7,576 bases of DNA, from contig BNUH01000117.1 in NCBI GenBank assembly GCA_025997215.1, forward strand, positions 1-7,576, read 5' to 3'. Position numbers and translations under genes: made by a program. This stretch comes from Clostridia bacterium. GTDB taxonomy: Bacteria; Bacillota_A; Clostridia; Christensenellales; Aristaeellaceae. Positions 1-6,608 of this stretch are shown here, piece after piece; the stretch's first letter is position 1; every line of letters begins with the position of its first letter. The notes under the pieces were generated by a model. It saw only the letters and a program-made list of their open reading frames with translations, ran no database searches and had not been told where the DNA came from.

Positions 1-420
1 ACCCTGATCATCGTAAAGCTGAACCCGATAACTGATTAACGAGTCTAGGCGTTCCTTATAAATGGTATACGAATCGTATATACCATTGGTTATTGCATGT
101 TTGTATTTATCAAAGGTATCAAGGTATCCTCGTCGACTTCTCCCATTATTTGGGTCAAGCTTAGCATTAAATGACTTGCGCATATCTGTAATACCGCACG
201 CCAGGATGATCCGCTTTCCTACGAAACTCAGCATGCTGCACACATCTCCCGCAGCAATGCTGTCAGCGATTCTACTGGATATCCGCTGTCCGCTGTCATA
301 TGCAATGCGCCGTATTCTATATACAGCCTTCCATTTCCCCGAGGCATCTCTACTTCCGTTTCCTCTATGATCTACCCACTGGGTTTGCTCCGGCGTGGAT
401 TGTCTGTCAGCTTCCTTCAT
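1..420 (-). CDS. Partial ORF of unknown function with a short IS66 Orf2-like stretch
   Basis: An open minus-strand frame of 140 codons begins with ATG at 420-418 and runs off the left edge without a stop, so the C-terminus is missing. An AAGGAGG ribosome binding site (434-428) sits 7 bases before the ATG, which argues for real translation. I do not recognise the whole protein. Residues about 65-84 (MLSFVGKRIILACGITDMRK) resemble the start of IS66 Orf2/TnpB proteins, which have a conserved (L/I)A(C/T)G.TD(M/L)RK motif. An internal ATG at 226 with GGGAG upstream could be that gene's original start. After this motif the sequence, rich in Tyr, Asp and Lys, does not continue like IS66 Orf2. The frame may therefore be a chimera or a degraded transposon piece. 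Its ribosome binding site lies inside the opposite-strand AraC fragment, so the start region may have been made by a rearrangement. Confidence 0.45.
   Translation of the reverse strand, partial: MKEADRQSTPEQTQWVDHRGNGSRDASGKWKAVYRIRRIAYDSGQRISSRIADSIAAGDVCSMLSFVGKRIILACGITDMRKSFNAKLDPNNGRSRRGYLDTFDKYKHAITNGIYDSYTIYKERLDSLISYRVQLYDDQG
61..87. repeat. Near-perfect 27-bp palindrome
   Basis: The left arm AATGGTATACGA (61-72) and the right arm TCGTAT plus ACCATT (74-79 and 82-87) are reverse complements, separated by one base and interrupted by two extra bases (80-81). The inner part can also be read as ATACGA/TCGTAT around a single A. It lies inside the left-edge open frame. It could be a protein-binding site, a transposon-end remnant or simply coding sequence. 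I see no matching copy elsewhere in the window. Confidence 0.5.
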
Positions 421-430
421 GCCATCCCCT

Positions 431-1072
431 CCTTACCGCATCGCCGTGCTCCGTGCGTTAAGCAATGATAGCGAGTCGTTCTTCTCGGATATAAGTATAC
501 CTAAATTCTGGATTGAGCATGGTCATATGGCAGCTTGGCATCAAGGCCTTCTTGTAGTTTTCTGGAGTGATACGGATACCAGCGTTGATTCCACAATTAC
601 TTCATTTAGCGGTGTTTATACAGTTTTCAATAAATGGCTGCGTGATAGGTTCGGGTGTGAAAACCTATGCATTCACATAGGAATCAGTGAACGGTTTGCG
701 AACCTTTCTAGCAGCTATTCAGCTTACCAACGGGCATTAACAGCCGTAGCGTATAATTTTTATGTCCCGTGCCAAACCCATATATACGAACGCTTACCCG
801 TTCACTATAAAAATGATATGTCTCCAGTTCCGGTACTGCATTCTCAGCGGGTAATTGCTGCCGTTCTTGCTATTGATGAGTCAGCGATGAGGTCAGCTTT
901 ACAAGCGTTGGATAACTCGATTATTACTAGCCAGCCTCGTGATATAAAGGAAGTGCTTGCACAACTTGGTAGTATGCTTGTCGAGCCAATCCTTGCGTAC
1001 GGTCAGATAGTCATTTTGCAAAAACTCTGTTATCCGGCAAGGTATAGCGTAACGCAGCCCGTCAGTCGCTGA
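431..1072 (+). pseudogene. AraC/YesN-type regulator fragment, truncated at both ends
   Basis: The plus-strand open frame (ATG at 395, TGA at 1070-1072) encodes about 200 residues that look like the central sensory region of large YesN-type AraC regulators. A strand such as YRIAVLRAL begins the similarity, followed by the variable degenerate-GGDEF-like part. Then comes the typical IGISERFANLSSSYSAYQRA segment leading into a helical linker (family form: GI...... L..SY.EA..AL.Y.F). The N-terminal receiver or membrane part is absent. So is the roughly 100-residue C-terminal double helix-turn-helix, because the frame runs into unrelated sequence near 1030 and stops at 1072. The last 15 or so residues are read antisense to the neighbouring hydrolase remnant. 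Without the DNA-binding domain it cannot act as a regulator. It is opposite in strand to every other recognisable gene here, and it is not a copy of the AraC gene at the right end: the domain type is shared but the sequence is clearly different. Confidence 0.7.
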
Positions 1073-1296
1073 CTCAAACCATGTGTAGTCTGGACGTTCT
1101 GGGATTATGTTTTGCCCATACTGCTCCACAACTCGAGCTCATCTACATCCAGCGTGCTTCGCATGGCGGTATGTCCTAAACCGTGGAATGTAAAGACAAC
1201 AGCTTTAATGGGTTCCTTCAGATAGGCATCACCGATAAACGCAACATCAGAAAGTTTATTAAACATAGGATAGTTCCTTTCTATCAGTCTATTCAT
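1030..1296 (-). pseudogene. Alpha/beta-hydrolase (esterase/peptidase-like) N-terminal remnant, frameshifted and truncated
   Basis: The first frame starts with ATG at 1296-1294 and stops at 1105 after 63 codons. It contains VVFTFHGLGHTAMRS, which looks like the oxyanion-hole HGLG region of an alpha/beta hydrolase near its N-terminus. Around 1125-1130 the similarity moves to another frame: DELEL is continued by EQYGQNIIPERPDYTW, the expected position of the following strand. A one-base indel therefore seems to have broken the gene. The second frame loses its meaning near 1030, where it runs antisense into the AraC fragment, so the catalytic Ser, Asp and His parts are gone. The ATG comes one base after the TGA of the phosphatase gene, suggesting former translational coupling. 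A second ATG at 1266 has a better ribosome binding site (AAAGGA, about 8 bases away). The full-length parent was probably a single-domain hydrolase of 250 residues or more, which is an inference from the family. Confidence 0.6.
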
Positions 1297-1297
1297 T

Positions 1298-2107
1298 TCA
1301 TATATTTACATTACAAAATCCTCTATTTGTCAACACTGCCATGTCTTTAAATCCTGCTTCAAGTAGCATTTGCAAAGTTTCAGTGAACTTAGCATCCAGC
1401 CCCTTGATAAAGTGACAGTCGGTCGTTATTATCGGTCGTGCGCCGCGCTGAGCGGCGTGACGAAGCAGAAAAGGCGCAGGGTATGGAACATCGCGCTCAC
1501 CGCACCCGAAGGCACTTGTGTTGACCTCAAACATACCGCCGTATTCACCTATAGTATCTAGAACATAATCAAACGCTTCCAACGCCGCTTCTTTATACTG
1601 AGGGTTTTCTTCATCAAGAAACCCTAGGCGTTTGTTGTGTCGTGCTATTATATCAAAATGTCCAACGATATCAGGGCGAAGTCTACACATAGCATTGGCC
1701 TCGTATTTATAGTACGCTTTTGCCATAGCGAAACCGTCGCCGCCAAATTCTTGATCAATAATATCGGCAATGAGGTTGCCGTTCATTATATCCAAATACC
1801 CTGCTCCATCTTGTTTGGGCAAATGATGGCAAGATCCAATTATGTATTCGTAACCCGTGTAGCGTGGATGGATGCTGACATCTTGCTCCAGGGCACAAAA
1901 AATACTTATTCGATCACTATACTTATTCTTAAGCTCCATAATATCCGCTTTATAGCCTTGTTCATCGTGCAAACATTCGCCGGGGGAATGGCAAGAAAAC
2001 CCTAGACTATCAAAGCCGAGTGCCAGCGCGGCCTGAATCATATCTTCCGCACTATCAGCGCCGTCGCACCATGTACAATGGGTGTGCGCGTTTGATGTCA
2101 TTCTCAT
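1298..2107 (-). CDS. PHP-family phosphatase, histidinol-phosphatase-like
   Basis: This is a protein of about 269 residues with the metal-binding motifs of the PHP phosphoesterase superfamily in order. HTH lies at residues 8-10, followed by CDGADSAEDM and SCHSPG, a Glu in ALEQDV, GSCHH, GHFDIIARH, EVNTSAFG and the C-terminal TTDCH. Length and motifs fit HisK-type histidinol-phosphatases, which remove phosphate from histidinol phosphate in histidine synthesis using a multi-metal site. No other histidine genes are here, and it is embedded in a transporter operon, so it may instead dephosphorylate the imported compound or a product of it (inference). Start choice: the open frame reaches a GTG at 2119, but that GTG overlaps the GGAGGG ribosome binding site (2117-2112) and is unlikely. 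ATG at 2107 (4 bases away) and ATG at 2101 (10 bases away) are both possible. The gene follows the permease stop by 12 bases. Confidence 0.88.
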   Translation of the reverse strand: MRMTSNAHTHCTWCDGADSAEDMIQAALALGFDSLGFSCHSPGECLHDEQGYKADIMELKNKYSDRISIFCALEQDVSIHPRYTGYEYIIGSCHHLPKQDGAGYLDIMNGNLIADIIDQEFGGDGFAMAKAYYKYEANAMCRLRPDIVGHFDIIARHNKRLGFLDEENPQYKEAALEAFDYVLDTIGEYGGMFEVNTSAFGCGERDVPYPAPFLLRHAAQRGARPIITTDCHFIKGLDAKFTETLQMLLEAGFKDMAVLTNRGFCNVNI

Positions 2108-2119
2108 AAAACCCTCCAC

Positions 2120-3019
2120 TTATTCCTTAACAGCACCGATCATAACACCTTTTACAAAATACTTCTGTATAAATGGATATAGTATCACTATGGGAAGTGT
2201 CGCCACAATGATTGCCGCGTACTTAATCAACTCGCCTAAGGCTGAGAGGTTTGTTGAACCGCCGTGAAGAGCAAGGTATTCAGAATTCATTAGGATTAGC
2301 ATTTCGCGTAGTATGAGCTGCGCCGGATACAGGCTGCGCGATGTAAGATATATCGTCGCCTCAAACCAAGCGTTCCATCTCGAAACGGCATAAAATAAGC
2401 CAATAACCGCGATCGTCGGAATAGCTAATGGCAGAAATATGTGGAGAAATATCTGAGGGTCATGGGCGCCGTCAAGCATCGCGCTTTCATGCAGGCTTTC
2501 GGGAACCGAGTCGAAAGCAGTCCGCATAACGATCATATTAAATGTGTTAACTGCAGATGGAAGCAATACTGCCCAAACGCTGTCTAGCATGTGAAGGTTG
2601 CGAATCTGCATGTATGTTGGAATCAGCCCACCTGAAAAGTACATAGTGAACATTATCGCCAGTGTAAGGGGTTTCTTCAGCATATATCCCTTGCGTGAAA
2701 GTACATAAGCTCCCAACAGTGTAAGAATCATGCTGATTAGCGTACCTGCCACAACATAGAAAAGTGTGTTTACGAATCCTTTCATAATCATTTGGTTTGT
2801 CAATACATAGCGATATGCCGCTAACTGCGGTTTTCCAACCGGTCTGAGCAATAGCGTAAACGCCTTCTTGCCAAACTCTGACGGATTGCTGATAGACGCA
2901 AATAATACATACAACATCGGATACAGCGTAATGACTGTGACGGCTATAAGCAATGAGTAATTTCCGATATCAAACAAGCGATCGGAAATACGCTTTTGAC
3001 TGAATGCGCGAGCGATCAT
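2120..3019 (-). CDS. Carbohydrate ABC transporter permease, LplC/YtcP type (second membrane subunit)
   Basis: The product is a 299-residue integral membrane protein with about six hydrophobic segments, the first near YSLLIAVTVITLYPMLYVLF. It carries the YtcP-like hallmark MYFSGGLIPTYMQIRN in the middle. The EAA loop that docks on the ATPase reads ESAMLDGAHDPQIFLHIFLP. It ends FVKGVMIGAVKE, as is typical of this subfamily. It should pair with the upstream permease to form the CUT1-family channel for a sugar or sugar-like ligand. The open frame extends to a GTG at 3046, overlapping the upstream gene, but AGGAGG (3031-3026) stands 6 bases before ATG at 3019, so I place the start there. That leaves 10 bases between the stop of the first permease and this start, with the ribosome binding site overlapping that stop. 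No ATPase gene is present in the window. Confidence 0.93.
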   Translation of the reverse strand: MIARAFSQKRISDRLFDIGNYSLLIAVTVITLYPMLYVLFASISNPSEFGKKAFTLLLRPVGKPQLAAYRYVLTNQMIMKGFVNTLFYVVAGTLISMILTLLGAYVLSRKGYMLKKPLTLAIMFTMYFSGGLIPTYMQIRNLHMLDSVWAVLLPSAVNTFNMIVMRTAFDSVPESLHESAMLDGAHDPQIFLHIFLPLAIPTIAVIGLFYAVSRWNAWFEATIYLTSRSLYPAQLILREMLILMNSEYLALHGGSTNLSALGELIKYAAIIVATLPIVILYPFIQKYFVKGVMIGAVKE

Positions 3020-3029
3020 AACGCGCCTC

Positions 3030-3944
3030 CTACCATAATCCTTCACCGCTCAGTTTGCGGCTTAACTTGTTCGCAGTGATCACAAGCGCGAAGTTGATAA
3101 CGGAATTGAACAATCCTACTGCTGCGCTGTAACCATAGTTATACTCCTGCAGTCCTTTTCTGTATAAGTAAGTCGAGACCGTGTCAGAGGTTTCATAGAT
3201 AGCCTCATTATATAGCAGCAGTATCTTTTCATAGCCGACGCTCATCATCATACCCAGGCGCAGTATGAATAGTATCGCAACGGTAGGCATAATACCAGGC
3301 ACTGTTACATGCTGAATCCGCTGCCAACGGTTCGCGCCGTCGATTGCCGCAGCGTCGTATTGTGTTTGATCGATAGCTGTAATAGCCGCGATGTATATAA
3401 TGGAGTTCCAACCTAACTCCTGCCAGATTTCACTAGAGATATAGATAGTTCGGAACATCCTTGGCAAAAGCAGCAATGAACGCCGTGATGCTCCGAAAAA
3501 GGCACCAATATTGTTTATTAAGCCGCTGCTGGATGTGAATTCACGTATAAGCGAGCAGACCACTACAAGAGAGATGAAGTGGGGAAGGTAGCTGACAGTT
3601 TGAACAACCCGCCTCAGTAGGCTATGCCGAACTTCATTGAGCATAAGCGCGAATATAATAGGCAGCGGGAAAATGAAAAGCGTCGAATATATGCTGAGAA
3701 ACAGAGTATTTCGAACAGTCCTCGAAAAATACCTGCCGTTAAAAAAATCAATGAAATACTTGATTCCTACGAAAGGGCTGCCGGTAATGCCTCGCCCGGG
3801 AGCGAAGTTCCTGAACGCAATCTGTACCCCGTAAAGTGGTGCGTAACAGAAAACAGCATACCACATGATGACAGGCACAGCCATCATGTAAAGGTACTTA
3901 TATCGCTTTAGGTCAGCACCTAATCGGATAGTGTAGCTCTTCAT
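3030..3944 (-). CDS. Carbohydrate ABC transporter permease, LplB/YtcP type (first membrane subunit)
   Basis: The product is a membrane protein of about 304 residues. A first hydrophobic segment (YMMAVPVIMWYAVFCYAPLY) is followed by GVQIAFRNFAPGRGI and a SPFVGIKYF segment, the usual N-terminal order in LplB-type permeases. The EAA loop reads YDAAAIDGANRWQRIQHVTVP. This subunit forms the transport pore together with the downstream permease and receives ligand from the binding protein encoded just upstream. Three starts are possible: GTG 3980, ATG 3959 and ATG 3944. I prefer ATG 3944, which has GGAGG 8 bases upstream. The GTG and the AGGAGGG that would serve ATG 3959 both lie within a strong predicted hairpin (3965-4003). 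The choice alters only the N-terminal 5-12 residues. Confidence 0.93.
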   Translation of the reverse strand: MKSYTIRLGADLKRYKYLYMMAVPVIMWYAVFCYAPLYGVQIAFRNFAPGRGITGSPFVGIKYFIDFFNGRYFSRTVRNTLFLSIYSTLFIFPLPIIFALMLNEVRHSLLRRVVQTVSYLPHFISLVVVCSLIREFTSSSGLINNIGAFFGASRRSLLLLPRMFRTIYISSEIWQELGWNSIIYIAAITAIDQTQYDAAAIDGANRWQRIQHVTVPGIMPTVAILFILRLGMMMSVGYEKILLLYNEAIYETSDTVSTYLYRKGLQEYNYGYSAAVGLFNSVINFALVITANKLSRKLSGEGLW

Positions 3945-3964
3945 GTGCTTTGCCTCCATTATAC

Positions 3965-4003
3965 AGCCGCCCTCCTGCACCCACTTGCAGCAAGAGGGCG
4001 GCT
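3965..4003 (-). promoter_or_regulatory. Intergenic hairpin between binding-protein and permease genes
   Basis: A perfect 10-bp stem is formed by AGCCGCCCTC (3965-3974) and GAGGGCGGCT (3994-4003). It extends inward with CTGC (3975-3978) and GCAG (3987-3990) around an 8-base loop, with a 3-base bulge on one side. It begins 21 bases after the stop of the solute-binding protein gene. On the transcribed strand no run of U follows it, so it is not a normal intrinsic terminator. In many binding-protein operons such a structure protects the upstream message end and keeps the permeases at a lower level, which is the likely role here (inference). It also hides an AGGAGGG sequence in its 3' arm. Confidence 0.7.
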
Positions 4004-4024
4004 CGGGTCGGTATGCTGATTTTC

Positions 4025-5635
4025 TTACCTGACGTTATACCGATCCAAAGCGGCCTGCTGCATAGCAAGCAGGTCATCGATGCCTATACTCTGCAGTTCG
4101 GCAATATAGCTGTCGAATTTGTCGATAGATTCCTGCCCCATTACGAATTTCATAAACATCTCGTTAACATAAGTTTGAACCTCTGTTATCTTTGATGAAT
4201 ATGTGCTAATATCGTCTGAAGCCAGGGATACGCTTGGCATCATGTTCGGAAGGGTACCGTTCTCATTATCCCATGTTGTGAGTGCATTGATGCCTTCCTG
4301 GGTACCAGCAGAACTCTTCTGCAGACGCCGCGTCCAATCGTCCACCGCAAAAGCTCCGCTGTATGCTGTATACTTATAAAAGTCAGCAGGGTTCGCTGAG
4401 TCTACGTTTGTGTTCCAGGCGGGCCAGCCATTTACTATCTCTACGGAACTGTTGTCAGGCGAACCCCAGTTCATCGCAAAGTCACCTTCATCCGTGAAGC
4501 ATGCGTCAACGACGCGCGCAGCGGCTTCGGGGTTCTTGCTGGCGGTTGTTATGCCCATACCGTAACTAAGGCTGACTGGATAACCTGCCTGTTTGTAAAG
4601 GTTCCGCTGTCCGGATTCCTTCGTAGGGTTCTTTATACCGATGGCTACAAAGGTACTGTTTGAGTCTTCACCATGCAGCTGATCAAACGGTGTTGTAATC
4701 GCATTGGAATAGCCAGTCCACGCACCGCTTTTGCCGGTTAAAACTTTCGAGAACATTGACGCCTCGTCTGTTACGGCGAAATCGTTATCAAGCAGTTTTT
4801 CTGTGTAGAGCATGTTCATATACGTGAGCAAATCCTTATAAGCAGGTTCATACGGTCCATAGTGAACGTTGGTACCGTCTGTGTAGAAGTCACTGCACAG
4901 ATCGAACGCGCTATAAAAGAGATTACTGAACCGAATGAAGTCTCCACCAGGAAAACTCAGAGTGGTGTACGGCGCATCAGCGCCTTTCTGGTCTCTAAAC
5001 GCACGTAATACATCAGCGAACTGGTCTAGCGTTTCTGGTACATCCAGTCCCAACTCATCAAGCCAGTCTTTACGGATGATTAGTCCGCAGTACGACTCGC
5101 TGTAAAGCTCCCTGCCGCTCAGGCTCTGATACACAGAGCTGGACTCAGGAGTTTTCGTGCTGATTTTCGGGAAGACGTAAAGATCGCCGTTATCTGTTTT
5201 CGCCGCCTTGCCAACTTCCGGGAACTTGTCGATGAAGGAGTTGAAGTTGGGCATATCGCTGTCTACGAGGTCGTTAAGTCTGATCAGTATGTTGTTTTGA
5301 GCGGCGGCTTCCACTCCACCTGGAAATCTATCCCATCGGTAGGTAATCATATCCGGCAGATCACCGCCTGAAACAAGCAAGTTGAACGCTTCGGCTTCCT
5401 GTCCTAACGCGGGGTGTTTAAAGGTGAATTCAACATTGGCAGTTTTTTCCAAATACTGATATGCCGATACGGCTTTATTATCAGTGACGGATTGGTTCTG
5501 CAGCGGCATCCACCAAGTAAGTCTCACGGTTTCAGATTCTGCCGACGTAGGTACAGCATGGATTACGCTGCCAACCAGCAGAATCATTACCAGAACGGTC
5601 AGTGTAACCGGCTTTATTCTCCGACTTAGTTTCAT
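4025..5635 (-). CDS. Extracellular solute-binding protein of a carbohydrate ABC transporter (LplA-like), no lipobox
   Basis: The product is a 536-residue secreted substrate-binding protein of the large LplA-like type that partners LplB/LplC permeases. A basic start (MKLSRRIKP) is followed by a hydrophobic signal segment and a plausible signal peptidase I site after AVPTSA. The mature part begins with LTWWMPLQN, then has GGDLPDMITYRWD, LYVFPKIS and IIRKDWLDELGLDVPETLDQF, segments typical of the family. Bacillota binding proteins usually carry a lipobox cysteine for membrane anchoring. None is visible here, and the first Cys is far into the mature protein. It may thus be released, or be held by an uncleaved signal segment. 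Start: ATG at 5635 has AAGGAG 7 bases upstream, while the ATG two codons earlier (5641) is too close to it. The ligand cannot be read from the sequence. The gene follows the M55 gene by 37 bases, too short for much beyond a ribosome binding site. Confidence 0.93.
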   Translation of the reverse strand: MKLSRRIKPVTLTVLVMILLVGSVIHAVPTSAESETVRLTWWMPLQNQSVTDNKAVSAYQYLEKTANVEFTFKHPALGQEAEAFNLLVSGGDLPDMITYRWDRFPGGVEAAAQNNILIRLNDLVDSDMPNFNSFIDKFPEVGKAAKTDNGDLYVFPKISTKTPESSSVYQSLSGRELYSESYCGLIIRKDWLDELGLDVPETLDQFADVLRAFRDQKGADAPYTTLSFPGGDFIRFSNLFYSAFDLCSDFYTDGTNVHYGPYEPAYKDLLTYMNMLYTEKLLDNDFAVTDEASMFSKVLTGKSGAWTGYSNAITTPFDQLHGEDSNSTFVAIGIKNPTKESGQRNLYKQAGYPVSLSYGMGITTASKNPEAAARVVDACFTDEGDFAMNWGSPDNSSVEIVNGWPAWNTNVDSANPADFYKYTAYSGAFAVDDWTRRLQKSSAGTQEGINALTTWDNENGTLPNMMPSVSLASDDISTYSSKITEVQTYVNEMFMKFVMGQESIDKFDSYIAELQSIGIDDLLAMQQAALDRYNVR

Positions 5636-5672
5636 GATCATTCTCCTTGCATTAATGATAATTTTTCGTTTA

Positions 5673-6461
5673 TCAGAACGAGCGGAACAGCGCTTCTTCG
5701 ACTGTTGCGCCTGTCACTTCGAAGGTTCGCGCATTAATGATTCTCATATACGGCTTAACGCGATGGTACGGGAGTTTTGAACGCTCGCATGTCTCAACTC
5801 GAAGGCGAACAGGCTTCTCAACGGTATATATTTCAGCGTTGCTGAAATTCGCGATAGCTTTGCGGGTTTTAACAGCAAGCAGCTCATACGCACGGGCAGG
5901 CGGCAGCAATAACCCCCCTTCGATGGTAAGACCTTTCTTAACCTCGGCTGTCGTCACCCATGGGAGTAACGCTTGCGCTTCGGCACATACGGCGCTGTCG
6001 CCGCTGACAAAAACGACCGGCTTGCCATGGTCTCCGGCTATACCTGCGTCGATTGCCAATTCTCCGGCACATATGCCGTTCAGGTAATAGTTCTGAACAT
6101 ATTCAGAACTCATTGTGTGTTCCAGAATCGCTGCGCTTGAGCCCGCCATTGCATGATAACCCACAAGCATAACACAGTCGCATTCGTCAAGCGCTGGACA
6201 GCGTTCGTTGCCTGTATCGCCACAGATATAGTAATCTGCTTTGGGTGATAGTTCCTCCCAGATGAGATTACGCCCCCTATAATGGCAGTCGCGAACAAAA
6301 ATCTTGTTAACACCAGCAGCTTTGCAAGCTTCAACGCAGGTGTTCACATCGTTTGTCATGCATTGACGACCGTAGGCATAGCGTGGCTGTTCTTCTATCA
6401 CCTGTGTACTGTCGAACACGCCGCTGCATCCCTCCGCGTCCACCATCATATAGACGTTCAA
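5673..6461 (-). CDS. M55-family metallopeptidase, D-aminopeptidase DppA-like, TTG start
   Basis: This is a 262-residue protein of the M55 family, whose best known member, Bacillus DppA, is a zinc D-aminopeptidase that releases N-terminal D-amino acids from peptides. From a TTG start at 6461 the sequence opens NVYMMVDAEGCSG, with Asp8 and Glu10 as expected for zinc ligands. His60 in RDCHYRG, His103 in VGYHAMAG and His115 in LEHTMSS match the family's other ligand and catalytic positions, and NGICAGELAIDAG supplies Glu134. The start is set by AAGGAGG (6475-6469), 7 bases before the TTG. The reading frame stays open up to 6542 but that part has no family similarity. No signal peptide is seen, so it acts in the cytoplasm, probably on what the transporter imports. 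M55 genes are known beside dipeptide importers, whereas this one stands beside a sugar-type importer. The nearest gene upstream is the AraC regulator. Confidence 0.92.
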   Translation of the reverse strand: MNVYMMVDAEGCSGVFDSTQVIEEQPRYAYGRQCMTNDVNTCVEACKAAGVNKIFVRDCHYRGRNLIWEELSPKADYYICGDTGNERCPALDECDCVMLVGYHAMAGSSAAILEHTMSSEYVQNYYLNGICAGELAIDAGIAGDHGKPVVFVSGDSAVCAEAQALLPWVTTAEVKKGLTIEGGLLLPPARAYELLAVKTRKAIANFSNAEIYTVEKPVRLRVETCERSKLPYHRVKPYMRIINARTFEVTGATVEEALFRSF

Positions 6462-6468
6462 CGACAAA

Positions 6469-6475
6469 CCTCCTT
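6469..6475 (-). promoter_or_regulatory. Shine-Dalgarno site that sets the M55 TTG start
   Basis: AAGGAGG is perfectly complementary to the 16S rRNA tail and stands 7 bases before TTG at 6461-6459. A TTG one base after the site (6467) is too close to be used. The choice is confirmed by the family ligands falling at residues 8 and 10. The non-coding gap between the AraC stop and this gene (6462-6608) shows no clear sigma-A promoter or terminator that I can defend. Confidence 0.75.
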
Positions 6476-6608
6476 CCGAATAACTGGTACGAGCGGTTTT
6501 CCAACTTGCTTTCATAGTAGCGCGAGCGACGCGGATACGCAATCATCATATTTTTACATAACCTGCAGATTTGTTGTTGCGTGTCCAACACTAAAAATAA
6601 GCCGATAT

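Noticed and set aside
62..370. Plus-strand open frame of 102 codons at the left edge
   Set aside because: It has no ribosome binding site and no recognisable motif, and it lies antisense to the better supported minus-strand frame that starts at 420.
1440..1457. CGCCGC/GCGGCG inverted repeat
   Set aside because: It lies inside the phosphatase coding sequence (AAQRGARP) and is explained by GC-rich codons.
3965..4003. Rho-independent terminator after the binding-protein gene
   Set aside because: The stem is strong but is followed on the minus strand by GTATAATGG rather than a U-tract, and permease genes of the same operon follow at once.
5737..6087. Plus-strand open frame of 116 codons
   Set aside because: It is antisense to the well supported M55 peptidase gene and has no family-like motif.
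6462..6608. Possible promoter or terminator between the AraC and M55 genes
   Set aside because: A TTGCGT-17-TACTAT pair matches the sigma-A consensus only weakly, and the AAATA/TATTT stem after the AraC stop is only 5 AT pairs. Neither is convincing.
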